In this document: positions 1 through 6,262 of the stretch, one piece after another
Layout of the letters: each line of letters starts with the position of its first letter
Position numbering within the stretch: position 1 is the stretch's first letter
From: an uncultured Collinsella sp.
GTDB lineage: Bacteria; Actinomycetota; Coriobacteriia; Coriobacteriales; Coriobacteriaceae
Direction of reading: 5' to 3'
Assembly: GCA_900551555.1 (NCBI GenBank)
Contig: URWC01000103.1
Span: 1-6,798 of the forward strand
Length of the DNA stretch: 6,798 nt
Position numbers and translations under genes: made by a program
The notes under the pieces: model-generated
Databases searched by the model: none
The model's input: only the letters and a program-made list of their open reading frames with translations
Told to the model about the DNA's origin: nothing

Positions 1-24
1 GGAGAGAGCGCTCCCGCAAACTGC

Positions 25-55
25 CTCTTGACAACTTATAGGAGCGTCGGTTTTA
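25..55 (+). repeat. Left copy of a 31-bp perfect terminal inverted repeat
   Basis: All 31 bases match the reverse complement of 6768-6798. The match ends inward at position 56, where C here is opposed by T in the other copy. Outward it cannot be followed, because the right copy stops at the window edge. The repeat includes TTGACA (28-33) and AGGAGCGTCGG. No recombinase or transposase gene lies between the copies, so the sequence does not show whether they are recombination sites, mobile promoter elements or dispersed repeats. Confidence 0.9.
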
Positions 56-56
56 C
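28..56 (+). promoter_or_regulatory. Possible sigma-70 promoter inside the left inverted repeat
   Basis: A perfect -35 box TTGACA (28-33) is followed after 17 bases by TTTTAC (51-56), which matches only three of six -10 consensus positions. Transcription would run rightward towards the alkyltransferase gene, giving a leader of about 245 bases. The -35 is strong and the -10 is poor, so this is a tentative call. Confidence 0.35.
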
Positions 57-308
57 AGCGTGAATCCTGCGGTTTTTTGGGCTAAAGGTGTGGATGCTCC
101 GGGGCTTCGTTTTTACTCGTTCACTTCTCGGGAAAGTATTAGAGCTCAGCTGATAGAGGTACCTCTCTGGCGTCGAAGCCCTGCGTCTTCTTCGCTTGAT
201 TGGGGAAAACAGCCTCGCTTAAGCAATTGCGAGCCCGCCCAGACGTATCTGTGGGGTTGTCTGCACAATTCGCGGTATTATGTTGCGGAGTTTTGAAAGG
301 AGCCGCTG
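56..308. other. Long non-coding leader upstream of the alkyltransferase gene
   Basis: About 250 bases with no convincing gene. A 78-codon GTG frame (60-296) spans most of it, but it has no ribosome binding site and no recognisable composition or domain. The stretch contains a 12-bp perfect palindrome, AGAGGTACCTCT (155-166), a short CTCGC/GCGAG stem near 213-232, and TATTAT (276-281) just ahead of the ribosome binding site GAAAGGAG. TATTAT matches the -10 consensus at five of six positions but has no good -35. The region could be an untranslated leader or decayed sequence; I recognise no riboswitch class. Confidence 0.4.
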
Positions 309-887
309 GTGGTCACGACGACGTTTGCTTCGCCTTTGGGCGAAATCCTGCTTGCCGCTGATGGCCGCGGTTTGACGGGGCTTTGGTTTGAGGGGCAGGA
401 GCACTTTGGCTCCACGCTTCTCAAAGAAGATCCCGAACATGTTGAAGGCGCCGATGCGGTTTCTGGTACCGGTGGGATGTCTTCGGTGAGTCCGGCAAAT
501 GGCGCGGCTTCTTCGGTGCTTGAGCGTTCGTGGGCTTGGCTGAATGCTTATTTTGCGGGGCAGGAGCCTCGGTTTACGCCGCCGTTGCATATGATTGGCA
601 CGGCGTTTCAGCGTGAGGTTTGGTTTGAGCTGCTTTCTATCCCGCGTGGCGAGGTCACTACGTATGGTGAGATCGCCCAGCGTGTTGCGGCTCGACATCG
701 TGTACCGGGAAACGAAGCACCTGTTGTGTCTCCCCGTGCCGTGGGGGCCGCGGTCGCGCGGAATCCTATTTCGATCATTGTGCCGTGCCATCGCGTGGTT
801 GCCGCCGACGGCTCGCTTAACGGATATGCCGGCGGGCTTGACCGCAAGGAGTGGCTGCTTCGGCTCGAGGGCGCGTACGAGGAATAA
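309..887 (+). CDS. ogt: Methylated-DNA--[protein]-cysteine S-methyltransferase (O6-alkylguanine-DNA alkyltransferase)
   Basis: Suicide DNA-repair protein that moves the alkyl group from O6-methylguanine to its own cysteine in the cytoplasm. The diagnostic active site IIVPCHRVV is present (catalytic Cys160, His161), preceded by the helix-turn-helix FQREVW...GEVTTYGEIA (about 100-123) and the arginine-finger helix RAVGAAVARNP (143-153). The C-terminal GYAGGLDRKEWLLRLEG also fits the family. At 192 residues it is slightly longer than typical Ogt proteins. The extra length is a Gly/Ser/Ala-rich insert at about 40-70 and a loop at about 129-142 between the helix-turn-helix and the arginine-finger helix. 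The GTG start is supported by GAAAGGAG (295-302) six bases upstream. It has no Ada-type regulatory domain and stands alone, with the next gene facing it. Family assignment is secure; ogt rather than another MGMT name is by architecture. Confidence 0.95.
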   Translation: MVTTTFASPLGEILLAADGRGLTGLWFEGQEHFGSTLLKEDPEHVEGADAVSGTGGMSSVSPANGAASSVLERSWAWLNAYFAGQEPRFTPPLHMIGTAFQREVWFELLSIPRGEVTTYGEIAQRVAARHRVPGNEAPVVSPRAVGAAVARNPISIIVPCHRVVAADGSLNGYAGGLDRKEWLLRLEGAYEE

Positions 888-927
888 CGTTCGAGCACTT
901 TGCATAGCCAAGACGCCGTGAAAGAAC

Positions 928-1004
928 GGGATGCGCTTTCCGAATGGCGTCCCAAACGGAAACCGTGTCCCGGAATACAGCCTTAGAGTGGGATGCCGTT
1001 TCCG
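928..1004. repeat. REP-like cluster of inverted units forming hairpins, possible bidirectional terminator
   Basis: A 15-bp unit GGGATGCGCTTTCCG (928-942) recurs as GGGATGCCGTTTCCG (990-1004) and, reversed, at 957-971. A weaker reversed copy lies at about 941-953. Units 957-971 and 990-1004 can pair over 15 positions with one mismatch and two G-T pairs around an 18-base loop. GGGATGC (928-934) pairs with GCGTCCC (947-953). The cluster sits between the stop codons of two converging coding units, a usual place for REP elements and terminators. There is no clear U-tract, so a rho-independent terminator is uncertain. Confidence 0.6.
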
Positions 1005-1031
1005 GTTGAGACCACTTGCTTGGACATCTTT

Positions 1032-1246
1032 CTACGCCCGCTTCTGCAGGGCATAGATCGACTTATCCATGTTGAACAGGTAAGCCGCGACGCAGACGAT
1101 GAAGAATGCCGGCAGATTACCGAAACCGAAGACTTCGCAGCCAATCAGGATGGGTGCGAGCAGCGTATTGGTGGCGCTGCCAAAGACGGCTGCGTAGCCC
1201 AGCGCGGCGCAAAGCGCGATGGACATGCCGAGTTGAGCCTCGTTAT
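1032..1246 (-). pseudogene. 3' fragment of a ClC-family chloride channel gene
   Basis: The minus-strand frame ending at the TAG at 1032-1034 encodes a hydrophobic tail with LGYAAVFGSATNTLLAPILIG, then EVFG and AYLFN.DKSIYALQ. I recognise this as the C-terminal membrane end of bacterial ClC voltage-gated chloride channels. Only about 70 residues remain of a family that is normally about 400-500 residues. Homology seems to begin near HNEAQLG, and upstream of about 1246 the DNA belongs to an Abi_2 gene in another frame. The fragment has no start region of its own: an ATG at 1226 exists but opens inside a transmembrane segment. I read it as the leftover end of a channel gene whose 5' part was lost by deletion or recombination. 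The exact breakpoint is approximate. Confidence 0.75.
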
Positions 1247-1594
1247 GGCGACATCTGGGTAACAGAAAGGCCCGCGTTCCTCAGAGGCAAGATAGGCAAT
1301 TCTGCTTTTGAGGTAGATCTCAATTCTGCCGACCGCATCAAACATTAACTGCCGGAGGGCTCGGTCAAATTCATACGTGTAGATGATGGTTTCGAATGTT
1401 GTGCCTTCGCGAAAGATGGTAATCCCGGACTTGCATTTGGTTTTGTAGGGAAACCAGTAGGCCGACAGTCTGTAGTGGCCGACTTCGACCAAAGCTCGCT
1501 CGAGTTCGCTTTGATCAGAGCACTTAAGACCCCTGTATTCTGTCAATAGTGCTATTTGTTCGTTGATGGATATCCGCGACTTCCGGTATTTCAT
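1145..1594 (-). pseudogene. Truncated Abi_2-family (AbiD/F-like) abortive-infection gene with a foreign 3' end
   Basis: The open frame codes for 149 residues. Residues 1 to about 117 match the N-terminal half of Abi_2 proteins: ISINEQIALLTEYRGL, then VGHYRLSAYWFPY (about 37-49), FREGTTFETI, YEFDRALRQLMFDAVGRIEIYLKSRIAYL and GPF. Family members are normally about 300 residues and act in phage-triggered abortive infection or as toxin-like proteins. After about 1245 the frame runs through ClC channel DNA in the wrong frame, so the last 30 or so residues are junk and the gene is almost surely inactive. The ATG at 1594 is backed by AAGAGG five bases upstream. The start and ribosome binding site are intact, so a chimeric peptide could still be made. 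Confidence 0.85.
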
Positions 1595-1665
1595 TTAAGC
1601 CTCTTGATAGAAAAAGAGCTGGAGTTGCGCATCGTTGAGAGGCTTTCCAGCTTTAGCAAAACAAA

Positions 1666-1692
1666 CTTATAAGATGCGACGGGCCGCGTCAA
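1666..1692 (-). promoter_or_regulatory. Possible promoter of the Abi_2 remnant
   Basis: Read on the minus strand, TTGACG (1692-1687) and TATAAG (1671-1666) each match five of six consensus positions, separated by 15 bases, which is short of the optimal 17. The start codon at 1594 lies about 70 bases downstream. The boxes are good and the spacing is not, so the call is tentative. Confidence 0.35.
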
Positions 1693-1735
1693 GATAATTA
1701 CCGGACGGCCTAGGAGGCGGCTGGTTGGCTGGCTT

Positions 1736-1767
1736 AAAACCTAGCGCGTGAGATGACGCTCCACGCT
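1736..1767 (-). terminator. Probable intrinsic terminator of the GyrI-like gene
   Basis: On the minus strand AGCGTGGAG pairs with CTCaCGCGCT (one bulged A, one G-T pair) around a six-base loop, followed by AGGTTTT. The arms (1759-1767 and 1743-1752) start at the stop codon of the GyrI-like gene, so transcription would end right after translation. The U-tract is short (four). Confidence 0.5.
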
Positions 1768-2404
1768 ATTCAGCGCGCTTGATAGGATGACGAACCACAG
1801 TCTTAAGTTTCTCCGGTGCACATTTGCGTGGATCGGAGAGATAGATTTCGTGATGGAAACGGGTGTCTGAGAAGTCGGGGACATAGCCCTGCTCGGTCGT
1901 GTATTCATTCATAGCGCCTACGGTCGCCGGTTCGTTGTCGTAGGGCCCGGTGTGCATGCATTGAACGCAGAGACCTTCATCAACTTTAAGCAGCTCGACG
2001 GCGGAAAAGTCCAGTTTCTTTTTGGTCGTGGCTTCCGCGACTGCCCAGTCAAAGTCATCTCGGGTGACGAAATCGGGCAGGCGAATGCACGAGATAAAGT
2101 TGAAATCGTCCTTGCGTACATAATCGATGTCGCCGCTCGGGGAGTCTTGCCACCAGAAACCCTCGAGCGGCGGTACCACAAAGTCGAAATAGCCCTCGAT
2201 ACTCCTTGAGCCTTTCTTCGACATCTTGACGGTATAGGCGATGCCGTAAAGCAGCGGCAGGGCGTTTTGATACTCGCCACCTTCGGTATTTGGGTCGCCC
2301 TTTCCGCGAACTGCAACGTAGCTCATAGGCGGGACAGTTACGATACTCGGCTTGCTTGCAGGTTTGTAGAGCTCCTTGCATTCCTTCTTAAAGTCGAACG
2401 CCAT
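1766..2404 (-). CDS. GyrI-like small-molecule-binding domain protein
   Basis: A 212-residue soluble protein consisting of a single GyrI-like domain of the COG4832 type. Landmarks are the N-terminal MAFDFKKECKELYKP, VRGKGDPN (32-39), the YGIAYTVK strand (53-60), the aromatic ligand-pocket segment EGFWW (81-85), HTGPYDNEP (151-159) and the conserved end HHEIYLSDPRKCAPEKLKTV (184-203). This fold is shared with the effector domains of multidrug-sensing regulators and with the SOUL/GyrI superfamily. Family members bind hydrophobic or aromatic small molecules and a few have hydrolase activity. No DNA-binding domain is attached, so it is not itself a regulator. The start is backed by AAAGG upstream of the ATG. 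It is transcribed away from the ABC operon and ends at its own hairpin. The substrate is unknown; family assignment is good, cellular role unassigned. Confidence 0.85.
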   Translation of the reverse strand: MAFDFKKECKELYKPASKPSIVTVPPMSYVAVRGKGDPNTEGGEYQNALPLLYGIAYTVKMSKKGSRSIEGYFDFVVPPLEGFWWQDSPSGDIDYVRKDDFNFISCIRLPDFVTRDDFDWAVAEATTKKKLDFSAVELLKVDEGLCVQCMHTGPYDNEPATVGAMNEYTTEQGYVPDFSDTRFHHEIYLSDPRKCAPEKLKTVVRHPIKRAE

Positions 2405-2673
2405 GTTGGCCGCCTTTCTGCGTATTGGCCTGCTTAGATAACGGAATCATATCATAGAAACGAACAGATGTTTGAATGATTTGGCTGACAGATTGAAATG
2501 CATGCGTTGTGTTTGGCGGTCGGCCTTACCCCGTTGATGATTTCTCTGCCTCCCGGCGCTTGCCTGCGCTCCCCGTTTCCCCATATAAAACCTGCCAAAA
2601 TGAACCTGTCCCTTTTTGGTCGGCGTGAAATGGGTAATACTAAAGAGTTATCCGACCAGATGGGAACCGATCG
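2405..2673. other. Divergent intergenic region between the GyrI-like gene and the ABC operon
   Basis: About 270 bases that must hold promoters for two diverging units. On the minus side TATGAT (within 2445-2460) resembles a -10 box without a clear -35. On the plus side TAATAC (2635-2640) is a weak -10 candidate. The 50-bp repeat copy at 2574-2623 lies directly ahead of it, so operon transcription probably starts inside or just after the repeat. I see no clear operator palindrome. Confidence 0.45.
2574..2623 (+). repeat. Upstream copy of a 50-bp inverted repeat flanking the ABC operon
   Basis: Aligned with the reverse complement of 6147-6196, 44 of 50 positions agree, including unbroken ATAAAACCTGCCAAAAT and ACCTGTCCCTTTTTGG. 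Within this copy CCTGCCAAAA (2591-2600) can pair with TTTTGGTCGG (2614-2623) with one mismatch and one G-T pair. It sits about 50 bases before the ATPase start. In Collinsella I associate this motif with a dispersed intergenic repeat, but that is from memory. Confidence 0.8.
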
Positions 2674-3375
2674 ATGGCTTATATCGAATTCAAAGACGTC
2701 ATCAAAGCATACGGCGAGGGCGACGCCCGCATTCATGCACTCGACGGCGCGAGCTTTACCGTTGAGCGTGGCGAGCTCGCCATTATCCTGGGCGCCTCGG
2801 GTGCCGGCAAGACCACGGCGCTCAACATCCTGGGCGGCATGGATACGGTAACCTCCGGCACCGTGACGGTGGACGGGCGCGACGTGAGCTCCGCCAACGA
2901 GGCGCAGCTTGTGGAATACCGCCGCGCAGACGTCGGTTTTGTCTTCCAGTTCTACAATCTGGTTCCCAACCTGACGGCCCTCGAAAACGTTGAGCTCGCA
3001 GCTCAGATCTGCCCCGATTCGCTCGATGCTGAACAGACGCTTCGCCAGGTTGGCCTGGGCGAGCGCCTCGCCAACTTTCCCGCGCAGCTTTCGGGCGGCG
3101 AGCAGCAGCGCGTGTCCATCGCCCGCGCACTGGCAAAGAACCCCAAGCTGCTCCTGTGCGACGAGCCTACGGGCGCGCTCGACTATAAAACCGGCAAGCA
3201 GATCTTGCAGTTGCTGCAGGACACCTGCCGTAAGCAGGGCATTACGGTCATCATCATCACGCACAATTCCGCGCTCGCGCCCATGGCCGATCGTCTGATC
3301 CGTTTTAAGAGTGGTCGCGTGGAGAGCGAGACCGTCCAGCAAAATCCCGTGCCGATCGAGACAATCGAGTGGTAG
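2674..3375 (+). CDS. ABC transporter ATP-binding protein, MacB/LolD/FtsE type
   Basis: Complete 233-residue nucleotide-binding subunit that powers the permease encoded next. All motifs are intact: Walker A GASGAGKTT (40-48), Q-loop VFQFYNLVPNLTALENV (90-106, Gln92), signature LSGGEQQR (139-146), Walker B LLLCDEP with catalytic Glu164, D-loop GALD (167-170) and switch His197 in ITHN. The FYNLVPNLTALENV segment and EPTGALD are typical of the type VII (MacB-like) exporter or mechanotransmission class. It therefore probably serves efflux of peptides or antibiotics, or envelope work, rather than nutrient import. The ATG at 2674 has only a weak upstream GGGA; an ATG at 2660 is out of frame. The stop codon lies five bases before the permease ATG, so the two are co-transcribed and probably translationally coupled. 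Substrate cannot be read from the sequence. Confidence 0.95.
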   Translation: MAYIEFKDVIKAYGEGDARIHALDGASFTVERGELAIILGASGAGKTTALNILGGMDTVTSGTVTVDGRDVSSANEAQLVEYRRADVGFVFQFYNLVPNLTALENVELAAQICPDSLDAEQTLRQVGLGERLANFPAQLSGGEQQRVSIARALAKNPKLLLCDEPTGALDYKTGKQILQLLQDTCRKQGITVIIITHNSALAPMADRLIRFKSGRVESETVQQNPVPIETIEW

Positions 3376-3380
3376 CGCCC

Positions 3381-6146
3381 ATGAATCAGGATCGCCAAAA
3401 CAGCCAACGCCGCGACGCACAGAACACGGAGCGCGAGCAGGATTTTACGACCTACCGCACTGCCCAAAGCTCAAACGACATGGTGCCGACGGTGTTTCGC
3501 CGCGGTGTCTACCGCACGATTCGCGGCAGCCTCAAACGCTTCTTGTCTATCGTCGTGATCACCGCGCTCGGCGTGAGCGTGATGTGCGGTCTTAAGGCGG
3601 GCTGCGAGGATTTGTGCGATTCGGTCGACGCCTATTTTGACCAGCAGAATGTCTATGACATTAACGTGCAGTCGACCTATGGCCTTACGCGCGACGATCT
3701 TGCGGCTATCCAAGAGGTCGACGGCGTCGAGACGGCCGAGGGCATCTACACCGAGACCGCCTACACCGCCGTGGGCACAACGCGCGAGCGCGTGGTCGTG
3801 CAAAGTCTCTCCAAGGAGAATATCGATCAACCGGTGCTGGTGAGCGGCGATTTGCCCGAGAGCGCCGATGAGGTCGCGGTGACTTCGAAGTTCCTGAAGG
3901 CTTCGGGCAAAAAGCTCGGCGATACGGTGAGTTTTGCCGCCAATGACGCGAGCTCATCGAACCAAAGCGCCAAGGACCAGTTTGCCGATGGCGACTACAC
4001 CATCACGGCCGAGGTTCTCGATCCCACCGACGTGAGCTCCGACTCGACAGTCAACGCCTTTCGCGCTGCTTCGGCTGCGGACTATAAGTTCTATGTGAGC
4101 GAGGATGCCGCGACATCTTCTTCCTATTCCGCAGTCCACGTGATCGTCGAGGGAGCCAAGGACCTCAACTCCTATTCGGATGCCTACGCGGCAAAGATCA
4201 ATGAGGTCAAGGGCAATATCGAGAAGATCCGCGAGGAGCGTGAGAAGGCGCGCGCTCAGGAGCTGACGGTCGACACGCCGGCAAGCTTAGATGCGGCCGA
4301 GCGCCAGGCGAATATGCTCTTTGGGATTGAACAGGGCAACATCGACCGTATGGCCGAGGGCAGCGAGGAGCGCGTCCAGGCTCAGGCCGAGTTGGACCAG
4401 CGCCGCGCCGCCGCCGACCAGCATTTTGCCGATGCCCGCGCCGAGCTTTCCGACCTGGGCGAATGCACCTGGTACATCCAGGACCGCGGCAATATCGCAA
4501 GCTACTCGAGCGTCGAGAGCGATAGCTCGTCAATTGAGGCCATCGCCACGGTGTTCCCGTTTATCTTCTTTATCGTCGCTGTGCTCATCAGCCTTACCAC
4601 CGCCACGCGTATGGTTGAGGAGGAGCGTACGCTCATCGGCCTGTATAAGGCGCTCGGTTATTCGCGCGGGCGCATCCTGTCCAAATACGTGGACTACGCG
4701 CTGTGGGCTTGTCTGATTGGCGGCGTGCTCGGCAACATCATCGGATTCGTGGGCCTGCCGCTGTTCCTGTTTACGGTGTTTGACGACATGTACTCACTGC
4801 CCCAGATGCTGCTTTCGTACGACATCGTGTCCTCAATCGTCTCGGTGGCGCTGTTTGCCGTGGGCGTGGTGGGCGCCACGATTATCGCCTGTCGTCACGA
4901 GATGGCCGAGACCCCAGCCTCGCTCATGCGTCCCAAGGCCCCGCGCGCCGGCTCGCGCATCTTGCTTGAGCGTATCGGCCTTATCTGGCACCGCATGGGC
5001 TTTTTGAACAAGGTGGCAGCGCGTAACCTGTTCCGCTACAAAAAGCGTGCCTTTATGACCATCTTTGGCATCGCGGGCTGCACGGCGCTCGTGATCTGCG
5101 GTATGGGCATCCGCGACACGTCGGTCGCGCTGTCGCCCAAGCAGTACGGCCACATCACACGCTACGACCTGCTGGCGGTCGCCAATCCCGACGATTTTTC
5201 GCAGACGTGCGCGGCATTGGATGGGCGCAGCGCGGCCAATGATTCCAACGTGACCGTGACTTCGACGCTGCCGATTATGACCGACAACGTTACCTTTACA
5301 TTCGGCGGAAAGAGCGAGACCGTGCAGCTGATCGTGGTGCCCGATGACCGCACGGGTGACTTGGGCGATTACGTGCGCCTGGAGGATGAGTCCAAAGAAC
5401 CGCTGTCTTTGCGTGACGGAGACGTGTATCTGAGCAAAAGTTCACAGCTGGTGCTGGGGATTCAGCCGGGCGATACGGCTCACGTCCAGGATTCGTCGCT
5501 CAATGTTGCCAAGGTCAAAGTCAGCGACATTTCGCTTAACTATCTGGGCAACACGCTTTACATGACGCAGGGCACCTATGAGCGCGCGTTCGGTCGAAGT
5601 GCACGCCTTAACGGCATCTTTGTGCTGCTTAAGGGCTCATCTTCTGACCAGATTGCGTTTAGCAAGAAGATTAAGAGCGATGGTTGGCTCACCATCTCGA
5701 GCACGGCCGAACATTGGCAGAACTACGAGGCGAACTTTACGATTATCAATTCTGTCGTGGTGCTCGTGACCTTTATGGCAGCGTGCCTGTCGTTTGTGGT
5801 GGTGTTTACGCTGTCCAACACGAATATCTCCGAGCGCGAGCGCGAGCTGGCGACCATTAAGGTGCTGGGCTTCCGTCGCGGCGAGGTGCACCACTACGTC
5901 AACAAGGAGACGTTGATCCTCACGGCGATTGGCACCGCACTGGGCGTGCCACTGGGTGGCTTGCTGGCCGAGAGCTTTACCTACATTTTGCAGATGCCGT
6001 CGCTGTACTTTGACGTCGAGGTCGAGCCGCTGAGCTTCGTGCTCGCCGTGGTGCTTTCCTTTGGCTTTACGTTTATCGTCAACCTCGCCACCAATCGTAC
6101 CCTCAACAAGATCGACATGGTCGGCGCCCTCAAGAGCGCCGAGTAA
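3381..6146 (+). CDS. FtsX/MacB-fold ABC transporter permease, large two-domain form
   Basis: Membrane subunit of about 921 residues with two FtsX-like units. A charged cytoplasmic N-terminus (1-50) leads to TM1 (about 54-73). An extracytoplasmic domain (74-388) follows, with a charged, heptad-like coiled-coil stretch at about 272-358, then TM2 (390-410), TM3 (440-466) and TM4 (480-505). After a basic cytoplasmic linker come TM5 (557-577), a second extracytoplasmic domain (578-785) and TM6-TM8 (about 789-815, 843-870, 882-903). The paired signatures EEERTLIGLYKALGYSRG (after TM2) and SERERELATIKVLGFRRGE (after TM6) are the FtsX coupling motifs that contact the ATPase. I prefer the ATG at 3381; an in-frame GTG at 3369 would overlap the ATPase gene by seven bases. 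Both lack a strong ribosome binding site, consistent with coupling. Substrate is unknown; lipoprotein, antimicrobial-peptide or cell-wall functions are all possible for this class. Confidence 0.92.
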   Translation: MNQDRQNSQRRDAQNTEREQDFTTYRTAQSSNDMVPTVFRRGVYRTIRGSLKRFLSIVVITALGVSVMCGLKAGCEDLCDSVDAYFDQQNVYDINVQSTYGLTRDDLAAIQEVDGVETAEGIYTETAYTAVGTTRERVVVQSLSKENIDQPVLVSGDLPESADEVAVTSKFLKASGKKLGDTVSFAANDASSSNQSAKDQFADGDYTITAEVLDPTDVSSDSTVNAFRAASAADYKFYVSEDAATSSSYSAVHVIVEGAKDLNSYSDAYAAKINEVKGNIEKIREEREKARAQELTVDTPASLDAAERQANMLFGIEQGNIDRMAEGSEERVQAQAELDQRRAAADQHFADARAELSDLGECTWYIQDRGNIASYSSVESDSSSIEAIATVFPFIFFIVAVLISLTTATRMVEEERTLIGLYKALGYSRGRILSKYVDYALWACLIGGVLGNIIGFVGLPLFLFTVFDDMYSLPQMLLSYDIVSSIVSVALFAVGVVGATIIACRHEMAETPASLMRPKAPRAGSRILLERIGLIWHRMGFLNKVAARNLFRYKKRAFMTIFGIAGCTALVICGMGIRDTSVALSPKQYGHITRYDLLAVANPDDFSQTCAALDGRSAANDSNVTVTSTLPIMTDNVTFTFGGKSETVQLIVVPDDRTGDLGDYVRLEDESKEPLSLRDGDVYLSKSSQLVLGIQPGDTAHVQDSSLNVAKVKVSDISLNYLGNTLYMTQGTYERAFGRSARLNGIFVLLKGSSSDQIAFSKKIKSDGWLTISSTAEHWQNYEANFTIINSVVVLVTFMAACLSFVVVFTLSNTNISERERELATIKVLGFRRGEVHHYVNKETLILTAIGTALGVPLGGLLAESFTYILQMPSLYFDVEVEPLSFVLAVVLSFGFTFIVNLATNRTLNKIDMVGALKSAE

Positions 6147-6185
6147 CCTGCCAAAAAGGGACAGGTATATTTTGGCAGGTTTTAT
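6147..6185 (+). terminator. Intrinsic terminator of the ABC operon, built from the repeat
   Basis: CCTGCCAAAA (6147-6156) pairs perfectly with TTTTGGCAGG (6170-6179) around a 13-base loop, followed by TTTTAT. It starts immediately after the TAA of the permease gene. The shape is that of a rho-independent terminator. Confidence 0.7.
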
Positions 6186-6196
6186 CTGGGCAAACG
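6147..6196 (-). repeat. Downstream copy of the 50-bp inverted repeat
   Basis: Reverse-complement partner of 2574-2623 (44 of 50 positions). It begins at the base right after the permease stop codon. This copy has the more perfect internal symmetry (ten base pairs), suggesting it is the less decayed one or is kept by its terminator function. Confidence 0.8.
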
Positions 6197-6235
6197 CCGG
6201 ACAACCATTAGGTGGCCCAGCGTTTGCCCCGTTTT
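6188..6235. terminator. Second hairpin, probable bidirectional terminator
   Basis: GGGCAAACGC (6188-6197) pairs perfectly with GCGTTTGCCC (6220-6229) around a 22-base loop, followed by CGTTTT on the plus strand. It shares nine bases with the 50-bp repeat and lies between converging genes. On the minus strand it is followed by CCAGATAAAAC, so the U-tract there is absent and termination in that direction would be weaker. Confidence 0.55.
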
Positions 6236-6262
6236 GCTGGGGATGTCTGTCGTTCAGTGCTC

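Noticed and set aside
60..296. A 78-codon GTG-initiated frame ahead of the alkyltransferase gene
   Set aside because: No ribosome binding site, no recognisable domain and non-gene-like composition; more likely an untranslated leader.
56..308. A T-box or other riboswitch in the long leader
   Set aside because: No T-box consensus or other recognisable aptamer core; only short stems are seen.
219..911. A 230-codon minus-strand frame
   Set aside because: It is antisense to the alkyltransferase gene, is rich in Arg with no domain, and the opposite strand has an intact active site.
928..1004. A CRISPR array
   Set aside because: Units alternate in orientation, spacing is irregular and there are no spacers of constant length or cas genes.
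1032..1226. A stand-alone 64-residue membrane protein
   Set aside because: Its sequence matches the C-terminal end of ClC channels and the ATG opens inside a membrane segment, so it is a remnant.
2452..3420. A 322-codon minus-strand open frame
   Set aside because: It lies opposite the ABC ATPase gene, whose motifs are perfect; the frame is a by-product of high-GC codon use.
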